The translations under genes and the position numbers were made by a program. Shown here one piece after another: positions 33,301-44,931 of a stretch of 64,000 nt of DNA; position 1 is the first letter of the stretch, and each line of letters opens with the position of its first letter. Below the pieces are notes generated by a model that ran no database searches, was not told the origin of the DNA, and worked only from the letters and a program-made list of their open reading frames with translations. The DNA comes from Rhytidiadelphus loreus (taxonomy: Eukaryota > Streptophyta > Bryopsida > Hypnales > Hylocomiaceae), in NCBI GenBank assembly GCA_947034895.1, contig OX344761.1, positions 66,773,839-66,837,838 of the forward strand. Direction: 5' to 3'.

Positions 33301-33716
33301 CCTCATCCAATATTAATAATGTGAACCGTATGTGTTCTAGCTTATTTGCTTCTTTGAATAATGGTTTGACAATGTTTGTGGTCCAAATGATCAACATTTT
33401 CTTCAACAAATGATAGAGAATGCTTTGAGAAATCTTTGTAGTAGTAGTGAATGTCTTCAAATCTTGTTGTTTTTACAATGGAATTTACACAATCTTTGCA
33501 AGAAATCTTTGTCCTATGTCTAAGGCTGCAATTTCGATTTTTCCTCCCTTCATAGTGTGCTTCACACAAGCTATTGGCATATTCACATACCACTAAGTAA
33601 GTCACAACAAAATTTACTTATCTATATTAATATCCTATCAAAAATTCATAATCTCAAAAGTTTTCTTAAATTTTGGAAATCTCCATTGGTAAACAATCAT
33701 TCCAAGATGGAAGGAC
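30385..33716 (-). mobile_element. Decayed Tc1/mariner-like element, 3.3 kb
   Basis: The left end CTCCCTCTATCCTAGAATGA starts after TA at 30383-30384. The right end, read as complement, is GTCCTTCCATCTTGGAATGA and is followed by TA at 33717-33718. The two match at about 21 of 26 positions. CTCCCTC ends with TA target duplications are typical of plant mariner/Stowaway elements. A transposase relic lies on the minus strand inside. Confidence 0.75.
32690..33420 (-). pseudogene. Mariner-like transposase relic
   Basis: Read on the minus strand over several frames, the remnant has SKQYIMKIMFLTTIAKLHYN (near 33150-33190), VISTIKEKWPIG, QDN after a stop codon (TAG at 32892-32894, QDN at 32883-32891) and NLDFNFLDLGFFRAIEA (near 32730-32775). 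In order these match the SKRFITKVMFL, IQQDNA and SPDLNVLDLGFF blocks of plant mariner transposases, which carry the catalytic DDD residues. Several stops and frameshifts separate the blocks, including one in the first aspartate block (VVHL then DEMCFS). The gene is long dead. The N-terminal DNA-binding part was not recognised. Confidence 0.7.
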
Positions 33717-35335
33717 TAAAGTCTTGAGTATGTGAGATAGATGCCAAATATTTTAATTTCTTTGAATTTTAATCCCAAATTTTCTAAAATTCCATTTCAT
33801 AGAATAAGGGAACATTTCAAAATTTAAAAAAAGGGGATCATAACATCTTCAAAATCAAGGAGAACATGATCCACTACTAATGATGAGTCAAGCTTAGATA
33901 ATCCTAATCCAAGCTCTTCCTATGCTAGGCCCAATATGCCAAATTTCCCTTTACTTTAGTTTGAACATAGATTGATCAAGCTTGCCAAAGCTTAATATTT
34001 TGGGCATATTTTTTTTTTAGGTCTATTTGAAACTTGAACTTCACCATTAAGATTTTGAAGATATTACTATAAAACTACTTGCAAACTATAAATTGTTGAA
34101 AAAAGGCTATATATGAGACTTTAGGTACATGTTCCCTAATTTGAAATGTTGTGAAATTTTTTGAACATGTGGCCAACTTTGTTACAAAAAAAGAGGAAAA
34201 AAAAAGTTCAAGAAAAAAAGGTGAAATTAACTTGTGTAATTAAAAGCCTTCCAAAATTAGAATTGCCCATAATTTGGATACCTTCTAAAAAATATTTTTT
34301 TCAACTTCAAACACTATAATTTTGCAATCTATGAGGTCAAAACCTCCCATTTTTTTACTACAATATAATGAAGTAGACTAATACTAAACCTTATGGTAAG
34401 ATGGAATAAAATTTCATTTGTCATTTTTGAGGGGTCTTGACCATCAAAACACTGACCCATTTTGACTTTTGAGAGTTTGTGGTGAAACACGGTCAAAGAA
34501 CTTTGGAGCTTTAGGCTTCAAAAGCATATCATATCCTTACTTGGTCAAACTTCATTAGTTTTAATATTTAAATACACATTCCAAAAATATGATATTTTTT
34601 GGTACACTTAATAATGTAAATCTGGAATTTACCTTTATTTTTTTCATAATTAAAAACATGAAACTGAATTTCATATGAATTTTGAAATAATCTCTTTCAT
34701 AGAATGAAAATTGTGTAGATGTGACTAATGAAATCATGACATAGTTTGAATTTAATATTGAAAGATAGAAGATATTCTAAATGCAGTACCGTACTAACAA
34801 CTTTGGCAAAAAATAATAATAATATTCTCACCTAATTATTTAAGAAATTATCCCCCTATTTGGCCTAATATTTAGAAATTGTGGTTGATTGAGACATGAA
34901 AATCACAATATCCTTCATTGCGGTCATGTAATGATCAAATATAGCAATCCTATCTCAATATTCTATGTATTCTATAAACAAATGATTTCTTGTCTTTTTG
35001 GAAACCGTTAAATGAAGTATCTAAACTTTACAATGCCTATACCTTGTTCAATTTTGAAAAGTTGCCTAAATAGTATAGATTAAATCATAGACTTGCCTAA
35101 CATTTCTTTTGAACTTTAATAAAATATTTGGCATTTGAGTGCCAAAGCTTGCTAATAAAGTATGGTAGCTTCTCTATTCAAGCCTATTTGATCCACTAAC
35201 TAAACAAATCCCTTGAAGCATTGACCCACTATTGTCATTATCCACAATTCCAAATCCACACTAGATAATTGATTGTACCATGGGACAAGGGATCATGAAA
35301 TCTTAAAGTGGTGCATTTCTTTGAATAGGATTAAT
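33717..35335. other. AT-rich DNA, no gene
   Basis: No conserved ORF. A phrase at 34310-34350 (ACACTATAATTTTGCAATC) resembles the inner part of the TTAA element family, so a degraded copy may lie here. Confidence 0.5.
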
Positions 35336-35339
35336 TGAT

Positions 35340-36840
35340 GTGACATAGACTATTTTGTCATGACACATCAAGATCATGCCTTGATATAGACGGTCAAAAA
35401 ACAAGTTTAAATTTTTAAATTAAAATTAAAATTCAAGATGTACTTTGAGGTAAAAAGCATTGATGAAGTTTTTTGGTTCCATCTTCCAAGTCCATCAATT
35501 GGATGGTCAGTACACCAAGCTAAATAACCAATCCATTGAGCTAAACAACCAATCTTTTGACTTCATAAACGGTTGAAATTGTCAATCAAATGATCTTATC
35601 TATCTAGATTGAGACTATTTTCATCTAAATTGTCCATTCTAGTAATTAAATTACCCCTTTCCAATGAATATTTAATCTTGATGGACGCTAGGGATTGAAA
35701 GTTGTCATTATGAAGAACATACTAACATCATGATGTGATGTGATGCATACAACCTTAATAGCCACCAAAGGAAGACTAGCCTTGTGACGAGGCCCACTAT
35801 AAATAGGAACAAATCAATTAATATTAACCCCTTAAGATCTAAATGAGGTACCGACAAATATAACCCCTATAGGGTCGAATTGCACCTCATAACAAATTCT
35901 ACCCTTCTCAATTAGTACCTTAGATTATTTATGATGGACCATATGTATGTATCTTTTGAGACATGCAAAGACACACTAGTAGCAAAAAACCTTGTCAATA
36001 GGAAGATTTACATGACCATGGATCATTCATGTCAAAAGGAAAAACAAAAAAAGTTTGTATAATAGCACCCTCTTTTCATGCTTGCCATCTATAGTTACAA
36101 GTAGTGATTAAAAAAATTGTCCAAATTATATACGAACCTCTCCTTATGCCAAATTCTTATTAGCTCGCTTTCTCCATTCCAACCCCTCTTCTACCTCCCC
36201 CTTTTCCAATCACCTTAAAGTAGTTGAGCCCAATGGTAACATTTGTGAAGCTCCCAAAACTGTGCCTCCCATTCTACATCAAATGTAACTTGTCAAACAC
36301 ATGTGGAATAGTTCTAAGTATGCTCTGCAATAGACATTGTAAAAGCAAACGCATGAACAACTCTCATCCTAATTGGATGTGAGTTGTTTAGATAAAATGT
36401 CTCTGTGAAACACTACAAGGAATTGTATGTAGCATGGGTCTTGAAATTGGCACCATGGTATTCTATCTTGACGAAACATGGCTTATTTGCATCGGTTTGT
36501 TATGACGCATCAAGATCATATCTAGATATAGAAACAGATATCAAGATCATATCTTGATAGACACTAGGGGTTGAAACTTGAAGTTATGAAGGACATACTA
36601 ACATTGTGATGTGATGTGAATGGTCAACCTTCATATTCACCAAGGGAAGACCATCCTTGTCAATAAGCCCACCGTAAATAAGAACAAATCTATTAACACT
36701 ACGTAAGCCCCTTAAAATCTAGAAATACAACCCCTATATCAATGGTAGGATCAAACTGCACCACATAACAAGTCCTATCCTTCATGATTAGCATCTTGAA
36801 TTTCTTCGTGGTAAACTATATGGATGTACCAACCATGGCC
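35340..36840 (+). repeat. Pair of diverged direct repeats with a TATA-like word
   Basis: About 275 bases at 35685-35960 repeat at 36565-36840 (for example ACATACTAACATCATGATGT, then CCACTATAAATAGGAACAAA against CCACCGTAAATAAGAACAAA). Shorter upstream matches occur at 35340-35400 and 36485-36555, with about 280 bases inserted in the first copy. It may be an old short LTR pair or a tandem duplication. No coding sequence lies between the copies. Confidence 0.55.
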
Positions 36841-38559
36841 TTAAAAAATGGGGTACTATATTATAGCAATCTTATTAACTCTATATTGCAGTAACTCTTT
36901 AACATTGCTATGAACACTATGTATTCAACATTATAGAAAATTTGAGGCCTTAAGAAGTTTTTTAAGGAAATGTTTAAATTCCAGCCGCGATGTAATTGCA
37001 GGGAAAATTTTAAAATAATAATTTTTGAAAAATAAAACAAATAAATAAATAAGTATTTTTCAAATTGCCAATCTATTGTGGTGCTGATGTGGCACTAGTA
37101 GTACCTCATCAGATTCCAAATTTAAAATATTTAAAAAAATATTTTTTAATCAATGCAAACTCAAAACTAGCACTACAAACCTCCAAATTTTCCTAATGTC
37201 GATGATACTTTGATTGGGACTAACTTACTATATTGTTGGGATTCTTACTAACTCAATAATGTTGTAGATACTATTGTAAGTGTCTACTGGATGATAGAAA
37301 ATCTTTCTTGCACAATAGTTTAACTTCCAATGAGTGTTCATAGGTGTTTTTTAAGTAAATGATTCACATGCGGTATGAAAAAGGATGATTTTTATGGTGA
37401 CTAGTCCATACTTCCACGGTTAAAGTAATTGCCAACTAGAACCACTCATTATTATTCTCCAATTAAAGTAATTGCCAATCATTATTATTCTCCAATTTAA
37501 GTAATTGCCAACTAGAACCACTCATTATTATTCTCCAAAATGAGTTGGCACTCACCTAATGCAATTGTTTATTTTTCTATTATTGGACCAAAGGATAAAG
37601 GACAACAAAGAGCACTAAAGAAGGTTGTAGTCAATCAAAGAACAATCCAATTCCAACATTTACAAGATCCTCCCATTTACACCTATCTCCCAACTATTTC
37701 TACAAAGTGTTTAAATCATTTTCTTTAAACAAAACCATTGGGTGTTGTTATCATAGAATGACATCAAGTTCACATTTATTTATGAATGGTTGATAAAGAT
37801 GTGGTTCAATGAATGTTGGTTTAGGTGGGTTTCATTGTAAATAAATTGTAAAAGAGGTGCTTTTAGAATGTTAAACTTGCACTTTTAAAACACTCATCAA
37901 ACAAGATTAGGGTGGTAGGTCACTCATTTTGAACCTTTTTAAGATGATCATCACCCCCACCTACTAACAGTTTTAGATTTTTGGTTTGAATTAATATGAA
38001 TTTCAATTTCAGTTCTTATTAGATTAATACAATAGCATTTGTATTTCAGTCAATTCAACTATGACAGAGTAATTCTTTCTCTGAAAAATACAGGTAAAAA
38101 TCAGCACATTGCACAAGATACCCAGATTGCAAAGCTGGGTGGTCATAGGCTGTTATACCTTAGCGGTAATCCAGGCATCTCTTAAAGTGCTTGCACTAAA
38201 TGAAAACGAAATTGCTTCAACGGTTCAGTTGATAAGGAGTAACTCAGTATATTGGACTCCCGAAGGCAACCAAGCTCTGCAGCTAGTCATTATTGTGGCC
38301 ATACGAACTCGGCCTGCCCACCGGCAGCAAGAAAACTGCGTTTAACTTTCAAAACAATCGGCATTTTCTGCAGAAGTGCTCGCATTCCTAAACATCTGCC
38401 GACTCCTCACACTCCTAACAATCTAACTGCACTAGTCCACAAACCTATAAACTGTGACTCTTTTCATTTCTCTCTTTGAAGGTGGCTGGTTCCATATAGG
38501 AGAAGACGGGAAAAATTTGAAGTACAGGCTAAACCATGTTCCACTAAAAAATGGGCAGG
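36841..38559. other. AT-rich DNA, no gene
   Basis: Apart from a short tandem repeat at 37421-37540, only short unconserved ORFs are present. Confidence 0.5.
37421..37540. repeat. Short tandem repeat, 34-43 bp units
   Basis: TAAGTAATTGCCAA-type words start near 37421, 37464 and 37498, each followed by CATTATTATTCTCCAA. Confidence 0.8.
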
Positions 38560-40130
38560 GTAGCAAACTGTGGACCTTCTCGACGCAGATTAGGTCTAGC
38601 AGATGAGCATTGAAGTTCCTTGAACAACTCAAGAAAGGTCAGCATTGAGGTCGGCATTGGGAAAAACTCTGCCGCCTAAATGGACCAGCATCACTAAAGT
38701 GTACATAGTCATAAAATTTGAGACCAACTTCACCTGGTAATCTGTAACAATGACGCCATTAATGGCTAATCATATTTCTACTCCTCTATTTGTATGAAGA
38801 GACGCTTAAGTGCAAACAATACCAGCACCCACATTATCATCGCCTACAATCAATCGTCGTCTTCAGCAACGTCTTCGTCTTCAGGAACACCTCTCAGGTA
38901 CATCACATTGTTACATCTGAAAATACAAGAGAAAAACTGACTGTAAACGTCCAAATCTGGAAGGTCTAGAATTATTGACCAGAGCATTAAATTCAAAACA
39001 TCCTTTCAGTAAATATAAAGACAATACCTGATAAGAACCTCTCCCAAGTTACCAGTAAATGCTCCATCCACATACTCCTCCGTGCTGGCTAGCTGTAAAT
39101 CACGATGAAACAACCAAAAGTGAGACCTCACACACATTCATAATCAATTTCAATTTCAACTGCCAGACGAGAAGGAATTTGAATCTGAGTACTTACCTGA
39201 AGGTTCATGTACGAGTCAACCGACACCAAATAACCTGTTCCCCAAAACCCATCCAAGTATCGCGATTGGCGTCAGAAATTTAAATAGAACGCAAAATCCC
39301 GCAGACGCAGTACTCACAACCAACGAAAATATTGCTAATTACTACTTATTGTATGCTATGAGTACATATCCACAATTATAGTTATTGTTTACTTCTCCTG
39401 TTCAACTTGATTAATATTGGTTTTAATTGTCGGTATTTTTTTAATAACAGCAACAAGAGATTGCGCAATATTTTTGTCACTTCAAAAAGACACATCGTCG
39501 ATTACTCAGCATGAACCGTGCTCGAACAGAAACCCTAATTTAGGAGCTTTAGGATTTAGCAAGGGTTTACGAGGATCGGGAGGAAAAATACTTCACGGCA
39601 TTACTACATCTTCAACGGTTCAACACAAGGAGTCTTAAAAGTGGAATAGAAGCAACGCACCTTTGTACTCCATGCCCCATTTGAGTTTCACGATGACCGG
39701 CTTCCCTGTCAAGTCATTCAGAAAGGGCTTCGGATTCACCGGTACAGTCTGCGCAAAAATCCAAAAAACATACAAGAGGTAAAACATAACCCCATTCAGC
39801 TACAAATCGTATAAAATCGCAAACCTCAAACCCAGGGTTGAAAGAAACTCCCAACAGAAGCACACTGCAGCGTCGTAACTATGCCAACATTTAAATTGAA
39901 GTGCGAGTAAAGCAGAAAGTGAAGGAGGCTAGGTTCAAATATTTACCGCCATAGGAAGAGCAAAGGCACGAAGGTGGCGATTAGCCTGGTGAAGCGAGAA
40001 TTCGGAGACGAGATGCAGCAAACAAGCTGCAGAGAAGAAGGCTGTCGGAGCGACCTTGGAGCTCAAGAGACTGCCGTGGCAATTTGGACGAATTCTGTCA
40101 TGGGATGAGATATTGCTACTTGGATGAGAA
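38560..40130. repeat. Segmental duplication, copy 2 (Sm-F gene and flanks)
   Basis: Same-orientation partner of 15400-17085, about 23 kb away. Homology ends upstream near the phrase GACGAATTCTGT (40088), after which the two copies become unrelated. Confidence 0.85.
38850..39952 (-). CDS. SmF: Small nuclear ribonucleoprotein Sm-F, copy 2
   Basis: Five minus-strand exons at 39947-39952, 39661-39748, 39197-39234, 39028-39092 and 38850-38916 have the same lengths and phases as in copy 1. The predicted 87-residue protein is identical, including the Sm1 ([18 protein letters not shown]) and Sm2 ([12 protein letters not shown]) motifs. The DNA differs at a few synonymous sites, such as CAAATGG for CAAGTGG and GACGACGAT for GACGATGAT near the end. 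All splice sites are canonical, so this copy is probably functional. Intron 2 is about 140 bases shorter than in copy 1 and keeps the AAACCCTAA word. It lies in the same orientation as copy 1, with the channel-like gene and many mobile elements in between. Confidence 0.95.
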
Positions 40131-41079
40131 GTGCCCCCAAGGCTCGCAAGTCCCGAATTACTGAATTCTATTTCCTCGAAAAGTGGATCAATGTCAAAAA
40201 AATTTGAATACATTTGTTCAAAATTGACTTCACATAAACATACCGGAATTTTTTTATTGTTCAGTCAAAATACATTTGTTTTTCTAGGGGTTAAATTGAA
40301 GGAACCAAAAATTGTGCTTATGAAATTCCCATCTCCATAGCACCATATATGAACCCATTTATCATCCACGGTCTCTAACTTGTTGAGACTTTTCTACTAT
40401 TCATCATCTTGGGTATCTTATTTGAATGTTTGTTTTTCATTCAAAAGTAGTGGTTGACATTCCTTAGAGGGCAATGTTAGGTGTAGTTACCTTTTGTTCA
40501 TTGGTGACTATGATGTCGTATAAACAAAGATTGTAGCATACAATAGATTGAGTTCCATGACCAACATCAAATATGCAATCAAAACTAAGCAAGAATGCAT
40601 GTCAAACACGCACTTGAAACTTGTCAAGTGAAAACTTATGAATCTTCACACACAAAGTCAAGCAACTTTTACTCTACAAAGGAAGAATCCAAGAGTGCAA
40701 GCATGAAGAAGTGAAGACTTTACTAAATGATAAACCATCATCTCCAAGCAAAGCAAAAACACATAATTCTCTCTAAAAACACTCACAAAACTTCACTTGT
40801 TTGTTGTTATTTTGTCTTTTTAAGTTGCTTGATTATACACACTCTAACAATTTTATTATTGGAATTTAATTTTAGAAAATACTTTAATCCGAGTATCTAT
40901 TTGACTTTATTTTTAAGAGATCATGATACAATATATAAATATTTTGTAAAAATATCATGCTCATTAAATATGCATTTGTATATCTTGTGAAAAACATGTG
41001 GGGAATCCCACTCTATGTCAATCATCCACACTCAAAAATCTATATGAGGCCTGTATAATTGTAATTTATTAAAATGCAA
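40131..41079. other. AT-rich DNA with one orphan TTAA-type end
   Basis: TTTTTCTAGGGG followed by TTAA near 40290 resembles a right end of the TTAA element family, but no left partner was found. No gene is seen. Confidence 0.4.
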
Positions 41080-41081
41080 TA

Positions 41082-41575
41082 TAGTAGAACCTCTATAATG
41101 TGACCTCTCTAAAGTAATAAACCTCTCTTTGGTAATATTGTCAACCAATCCCGGCCTGGGCTGCATACAAACATTATGAATGATAATGACCCTCCCTGAT
41201 GTAACATTAGATGTGATTCGGGGGGGCTGGAGGTCCGTTTCAGCTTGTTCCCAGCCCCGTTCTCCCGTCCGTTCCCCCGGGCCTTGTCGAACGCGGCTGA
41301 CAGGTTGTTGTTTTTTTCAAAAAATAAATAAATAAATTTTAAAGTTCTTAAAATGGAAAACAAAGTTAATTTTTTTTTTTTTTTGTTATTGTTGAAAATG
41401 TCGACCTGGCAGTCGCTCGGCCAGGTCAGCAGGCCCTGCGAATGGCGATTTTCGTCCAGTTTCGTCAGTTTCGTCCAATTTTCTTCTTGGGAACTTGTGG
41501 CCCTTCCCAATAGGCAAATCTCATTTAATGTATGTAATACCAGTTCCACCCTTGTAACTATTAGAGGTTCTATTG
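41082..41575. mobile_element. Emigrant/Lemi-type (pogo) MITE, about 494 bp, with a GC-rich insert
   Basis: TA (41080-41081) precedes TAGTAGAACCTCTATAATG. The right end, as complement, is CAATAGAACCTCTAATAG and is followed by TA (41576-41577). The ends match the CAGTARAACCTCTATAA termini of plant pogo-derived MITEs. The centre (41210-41450) is GC-rich with a long T run and is related to 61080-61340. Confidence 0.7.
41210..41450. repeat. GC-rich/poly-T dispersed repeat, copy 1
   Basis: Shares, in opposite orientation with 61080-61340, AACAAAGTTAATTTTTTTTT, a GACCTGGCAGTCGCTCGG-like phrase and CTCGGCCAGGTCAGCA. A T run of about 16 follows the AAAGTTAA word. Confidence 0.65.
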
Positions 41576-41823
41576 TACCAAATTCATTTATGTTTTAGAA
41601 ATTAATATGTTTTGTAGGCCCAATTGACTTCTTTCTATAAAACATAGATTTCAGTATCTACATTGTAGATTCATGCAGTAAAAGCTCAAAGATATTTTTT
41701 CAATTGTTAGTGTATAATAAGTGAATTTTATTTTTTTTAAATACCTTGAAAAAATGAAATGAATACTCTATTGACCCATTGTTGTGTGCAAACATTGTGA
41801 CCACTCCACTAACACTAAGTTAA

Positions 41824-42626
41824 TCCCTAAATGCCTAGGCGACCAAATATGGTCGATCTGAAATTTTAGGCTCATTTTAGAGTGGGCAGTTAGATTTGTT
41901 TGACCGGTTTTAAAAAAAATTCGGGCAATTTTTAGAGTTAACTATTGAAAATTTTCATTTTTCACTGAGAAAGGTATATATTTAATTGTTGAGAGGTCTC
42001 CAAAGCCATATATGTCCATTAGTGGAAGAGTAAAGCTTGCTAATTTTACTTCATTTTCCAACTTTGAACAATTTCACTTGATTTGAGATCTAAAAACTTG
42101 TACTTATCCATTTGTTTTGAAAATGGTCCCAATGGAAAGAGTAAAGTGTTTTCATGATTTTTACCATTGAAAATTTAAACAAGAAAGTGTTGATTTGGAG
42201 TTATTTGTGATTTATGCTTATAAAAGAAAATTGCATCTCAACAATTGCAAGGTGGATTGTGTAATGAGTTTAATAGCTTTTCAAGTGATATTAAGTTTTT
42301 TGAAAGGGCATTTTAGTGTGCTAACACAATTTGTAGTTGTTCATGTCACCTCCAATCCCAAGAAACTTTTATGTGAAAATTTCTGAAACATTGTGGGAAG
42401 GGACAACATATTAAAAATAGAAAATATACATTTCTCTTGTTATAATCTCACAACTCTTATGCAATTTCGCACTCAAAATTGGTGTGCATACTTATAAGCA
42501 AGCTCTTTAAACATCCATATGGTTAGATTTTGAAAAATAATCAATTTTCTTCAATGGGAATAACTATAAGCCCATGCTCTTTTTTCATAGGAAAAACACA
42601 CTTGGAAAGGCTTAGGCACTTACGGG
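41824..42626 (+). mobile_element. TTAA-flanked element, 803 bp
   Basis: TTAA at 41820-41823 precedes TCCCTAAATGCCTAGGC. The right end GGCACTTACGGG is followed by TTAA at 42627-42630. The ends match at about 13 of 17 positions. A hairpin CGACC/GGTCG lies just inside the left end. It is directly followed by a second element that uses the same TTAA. Confidence 0.65.
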
Positions 42627-42630
42627 TTAA

Positions 42631-43587
42631 CCCCTCATGCATGAGGGGACGAAAAGTGTCCTCATGTATAATTCAAAGTGTTGTAACGTTTGCATCCGAT
42701 ATCCAAATTCAATAAAACTTGTTGATAATGTTGAGCTCTCTCTTCTAGTTTGTGTGGTAAAATTTTCAGATCAATCCAAGATTTAAAAATTAAATGGGAG
42801 TCAATCAAAGTTCACAGGTTCAATTTGAATTCAACAAACTGCATTTGATGGCTGAAACTTTTTTGGGGGGTATCTCCTTTATACAATGTTCGTTTTCAAT
42901 AAAATTTGTTGGGTTATGTTCCACTTTTAGTCTAGTTATTGTGGTAAAATTTTCATGTCAATACAAGCTTCTTTGAATTTTTGGGAGCAATTCAAAATTT
43001 AAAATCCAGCCATTTTCGGATTACAGTGAAATTCGGCGGCTTGTAACTTCTTCATACAGTGTCCATTTTCAATAATTTCTTTTGTGAAAGTTGCGCATAC
43101 TAGTCTAGTTTGTGTGGCTAAAATTTCACATGATTCCAAAAAGTAATGAATGATAGATGCTTTTTAGTGGAGGAGGTTTAGCCTTACATGGTGTTTTTTG
43201 CAACTTTTCATGCTATTTTTTGACATTTCAAATCTCTTTTGCAGACACATTGAGTCAATTGAATGATATTTTTTTTCACCAATGTGTTTATATGTTGATT
43301 TTGAATCACTTCATTGTCTCAAGTTTTTTCATTTGAGTAGGTTTAGAAGTCTAATTTCACCTCCAAATGTGTTTTTTGGAAAATTTCAGCATCTTTTTTT
43401 AACACTAAAAAATTATAATCTTTCAATCCATACGGTCAAATGGCTTCAAATTTTTTCTGTGTCATCTTCAACATGTTCAATACAATATTGTACGGTTAAG
43501 ATTTCTATAACTTAGCGACATCTGAATTTACAACACTTCAAAAGCAACGCTGTTTTTGACCTCGTTTGGACTTCAGGCGATGAGGGG
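42631..43587 (+). mobile_element. TTAA-flanked element, 957 bp
   Basis: The left end CCCCTCATGCATGAGGGG follows TTAA 42627-42630; the right end GGCGATGAGGGG precedes TTAA 43588-43591. The inner region shares ATTATAATCTTTCAATCC with the element at 28028-28673, which places both in one family. The hairpin inside the left end pairs CATGAGG with CCTCATG around GAAAAGT. Within the element a phrase with GTGGTAAAATTTTCA occurs twice. Confidence 0.65.
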
Positions 43588-43591
43588 TTAA

Positions 43592-44652
43592 CACAAGACT
43601 TTGATCCTCGCCAATTATGGAAGTCTGCCTTACTTGACTCCCACTCCATAAATTTTTGAACAACCGCGCGGTATGCTGCGCGGTTTCTACAATTCCACGT
43701 TCTGGACATGGAAAACTGCGTGCGATATCACGCTTCGCCAGCCTTCCAACTTCCACCCAACACCGATTTGGGGACGGTTCAGATGCTGGTTCAGATAATT
43801 GAGTTCAGAAGCCCATCAATTTCTGGGGAAGCTCTTGAGCTGTCTTTTGGAGCTCTCCTGAATGGGAAGTGCCGGGGTTTCGGGATTTCGAGGTTGTGCT
43901 TCTATTTCTATGCAATGATTTTAATGCAGCTCCAGTGATGCAAGTTTCGTGGAATTAGCGAAGCAATTTGAAGAGATTCGTGTCGAGAGATTACGTAGAT
44001 CGCGTTTGTGCGTTTTATTGAATCTAGAATGACAGTGGAGTCTTTGAGACTTCCATTTCTACATTGAGCTCATAGGTAGGTCGGAGTATGGCTGTCTCTG
44101 TGGATCACTGGTTTGTGACAGTCTGAATTCGACATCGCGTTTGGAACTGAAAGAGTTGCACTCTTGCTTTTTAAAAGTAGGGTTTCAATTTGGTCTAAAC
44201 TCTGTTGTAGGGTTTGTTGTTTTAATTTTTGGATGTTGAGATATTGCAATCGTCGTAATGATGTCGGATCCATATCTTCCAGCTGCGACGACTGATAACT
44301 TGTGTAGATGGGCTCTGCAAAATGAATTGCTTGTTGGTTCTCTGTGTATTCTGATGTTATATTTGCCACACTCCTTTGATTGCTTGCTATGATCTGAATG
44401 CTTTGAGTTGGAACGTGCATTGCTCTTCATTGGACGGCCTTTTCAATAGCTTTCCAACAGAGATATCACTGCGAACATTTGATTGCAAATTGTGCTCAAA
44501 ATCTGAGTTCGAAATTTGAGTGGAGTTATGGGTTACATCATCTGTGGTTACCCAGACCTTTTATACCTGTCCTTCTGGTTTAATTACAGGTATCCCAGTA
44601 AATTTGAAGCATCTCTAGAGGACGGATTTTGCCATCATTTCCTGGAGCAGCC
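43592..44652 (+). other. Presumed promoter and 5' leader of the OEP7-like gene
   Basis: From 43700 the plus strand is less AT-rich and contains GTAGGGTTTCAAT and GTAGGGTTTGTTG telo-box words (near 44168 and 44209). TTTAATTACAG just before 44590 is a good 3' splice site, suggesting a leader intron that ends about 60 bases before the start codon. Confidence 0.4.
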
Positions 44653-44931
44653 ATGGGGAAAAAGAATGAGCAACACCAGCGGAGTGTGTTAAGCAACGTG
44701 TTGATCACGGTGGCTGCGCTTGTAGCAGGCTGGGCCACCATCGAATTGGCCTTCAAACCTTACTTGGCAGCAGGAAGGGCGGCCATCAACCGTGACCTGG
44801 ACCCTGATTACGACCCCGATGACGAACTGGAAGAGAGTTCCCCGCCTCGTCCTAAAACTCTCGAGGATGAAGCTCAAGACGCATTGGAGGATTTGAAGGA
44901 GAACCAGTCCAGCAGTCCCAAGCTTCCGTGA
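44653..44931 (+). CDS. OEP7: OEP7-like chloroplast outer envelope membrane protein
   Basis: A single-exon frame of 92 residues begins MGKKNEQHQR. One hydrophobic segment at about residues 14-35 (NVLITVAALVAGWATIELAF) is followed at once by the basic, conserved KPYLAAGRAAINRDLDPD and an acidic PDYDPDDELEES stretch. This matches OEP7/OEP6 of land plants: a short N-terminus, a moderately hydrophobic GWxxIExAFKP helix and then a positively charged flank. Members of this signal-anchored class go to the plastid outer envelope with the help of the AKR2 factor and lack a cleaved transit peptide. The tail is about 25 residues longer than in flowering-plant members and is rich in Ser, Pro and Glu. The ATG at 44653 was chosen because it is the first in frame with the family start. 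Confidence 0.85.
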   Translation: MGKKNEQHQRSVLSNVLITVAALVAGWATIELAFKPYLAAGRAAINRDLDPDYDPDDELEESSPPRPKTLEDEAQDALEDLKENQSSSPKLP

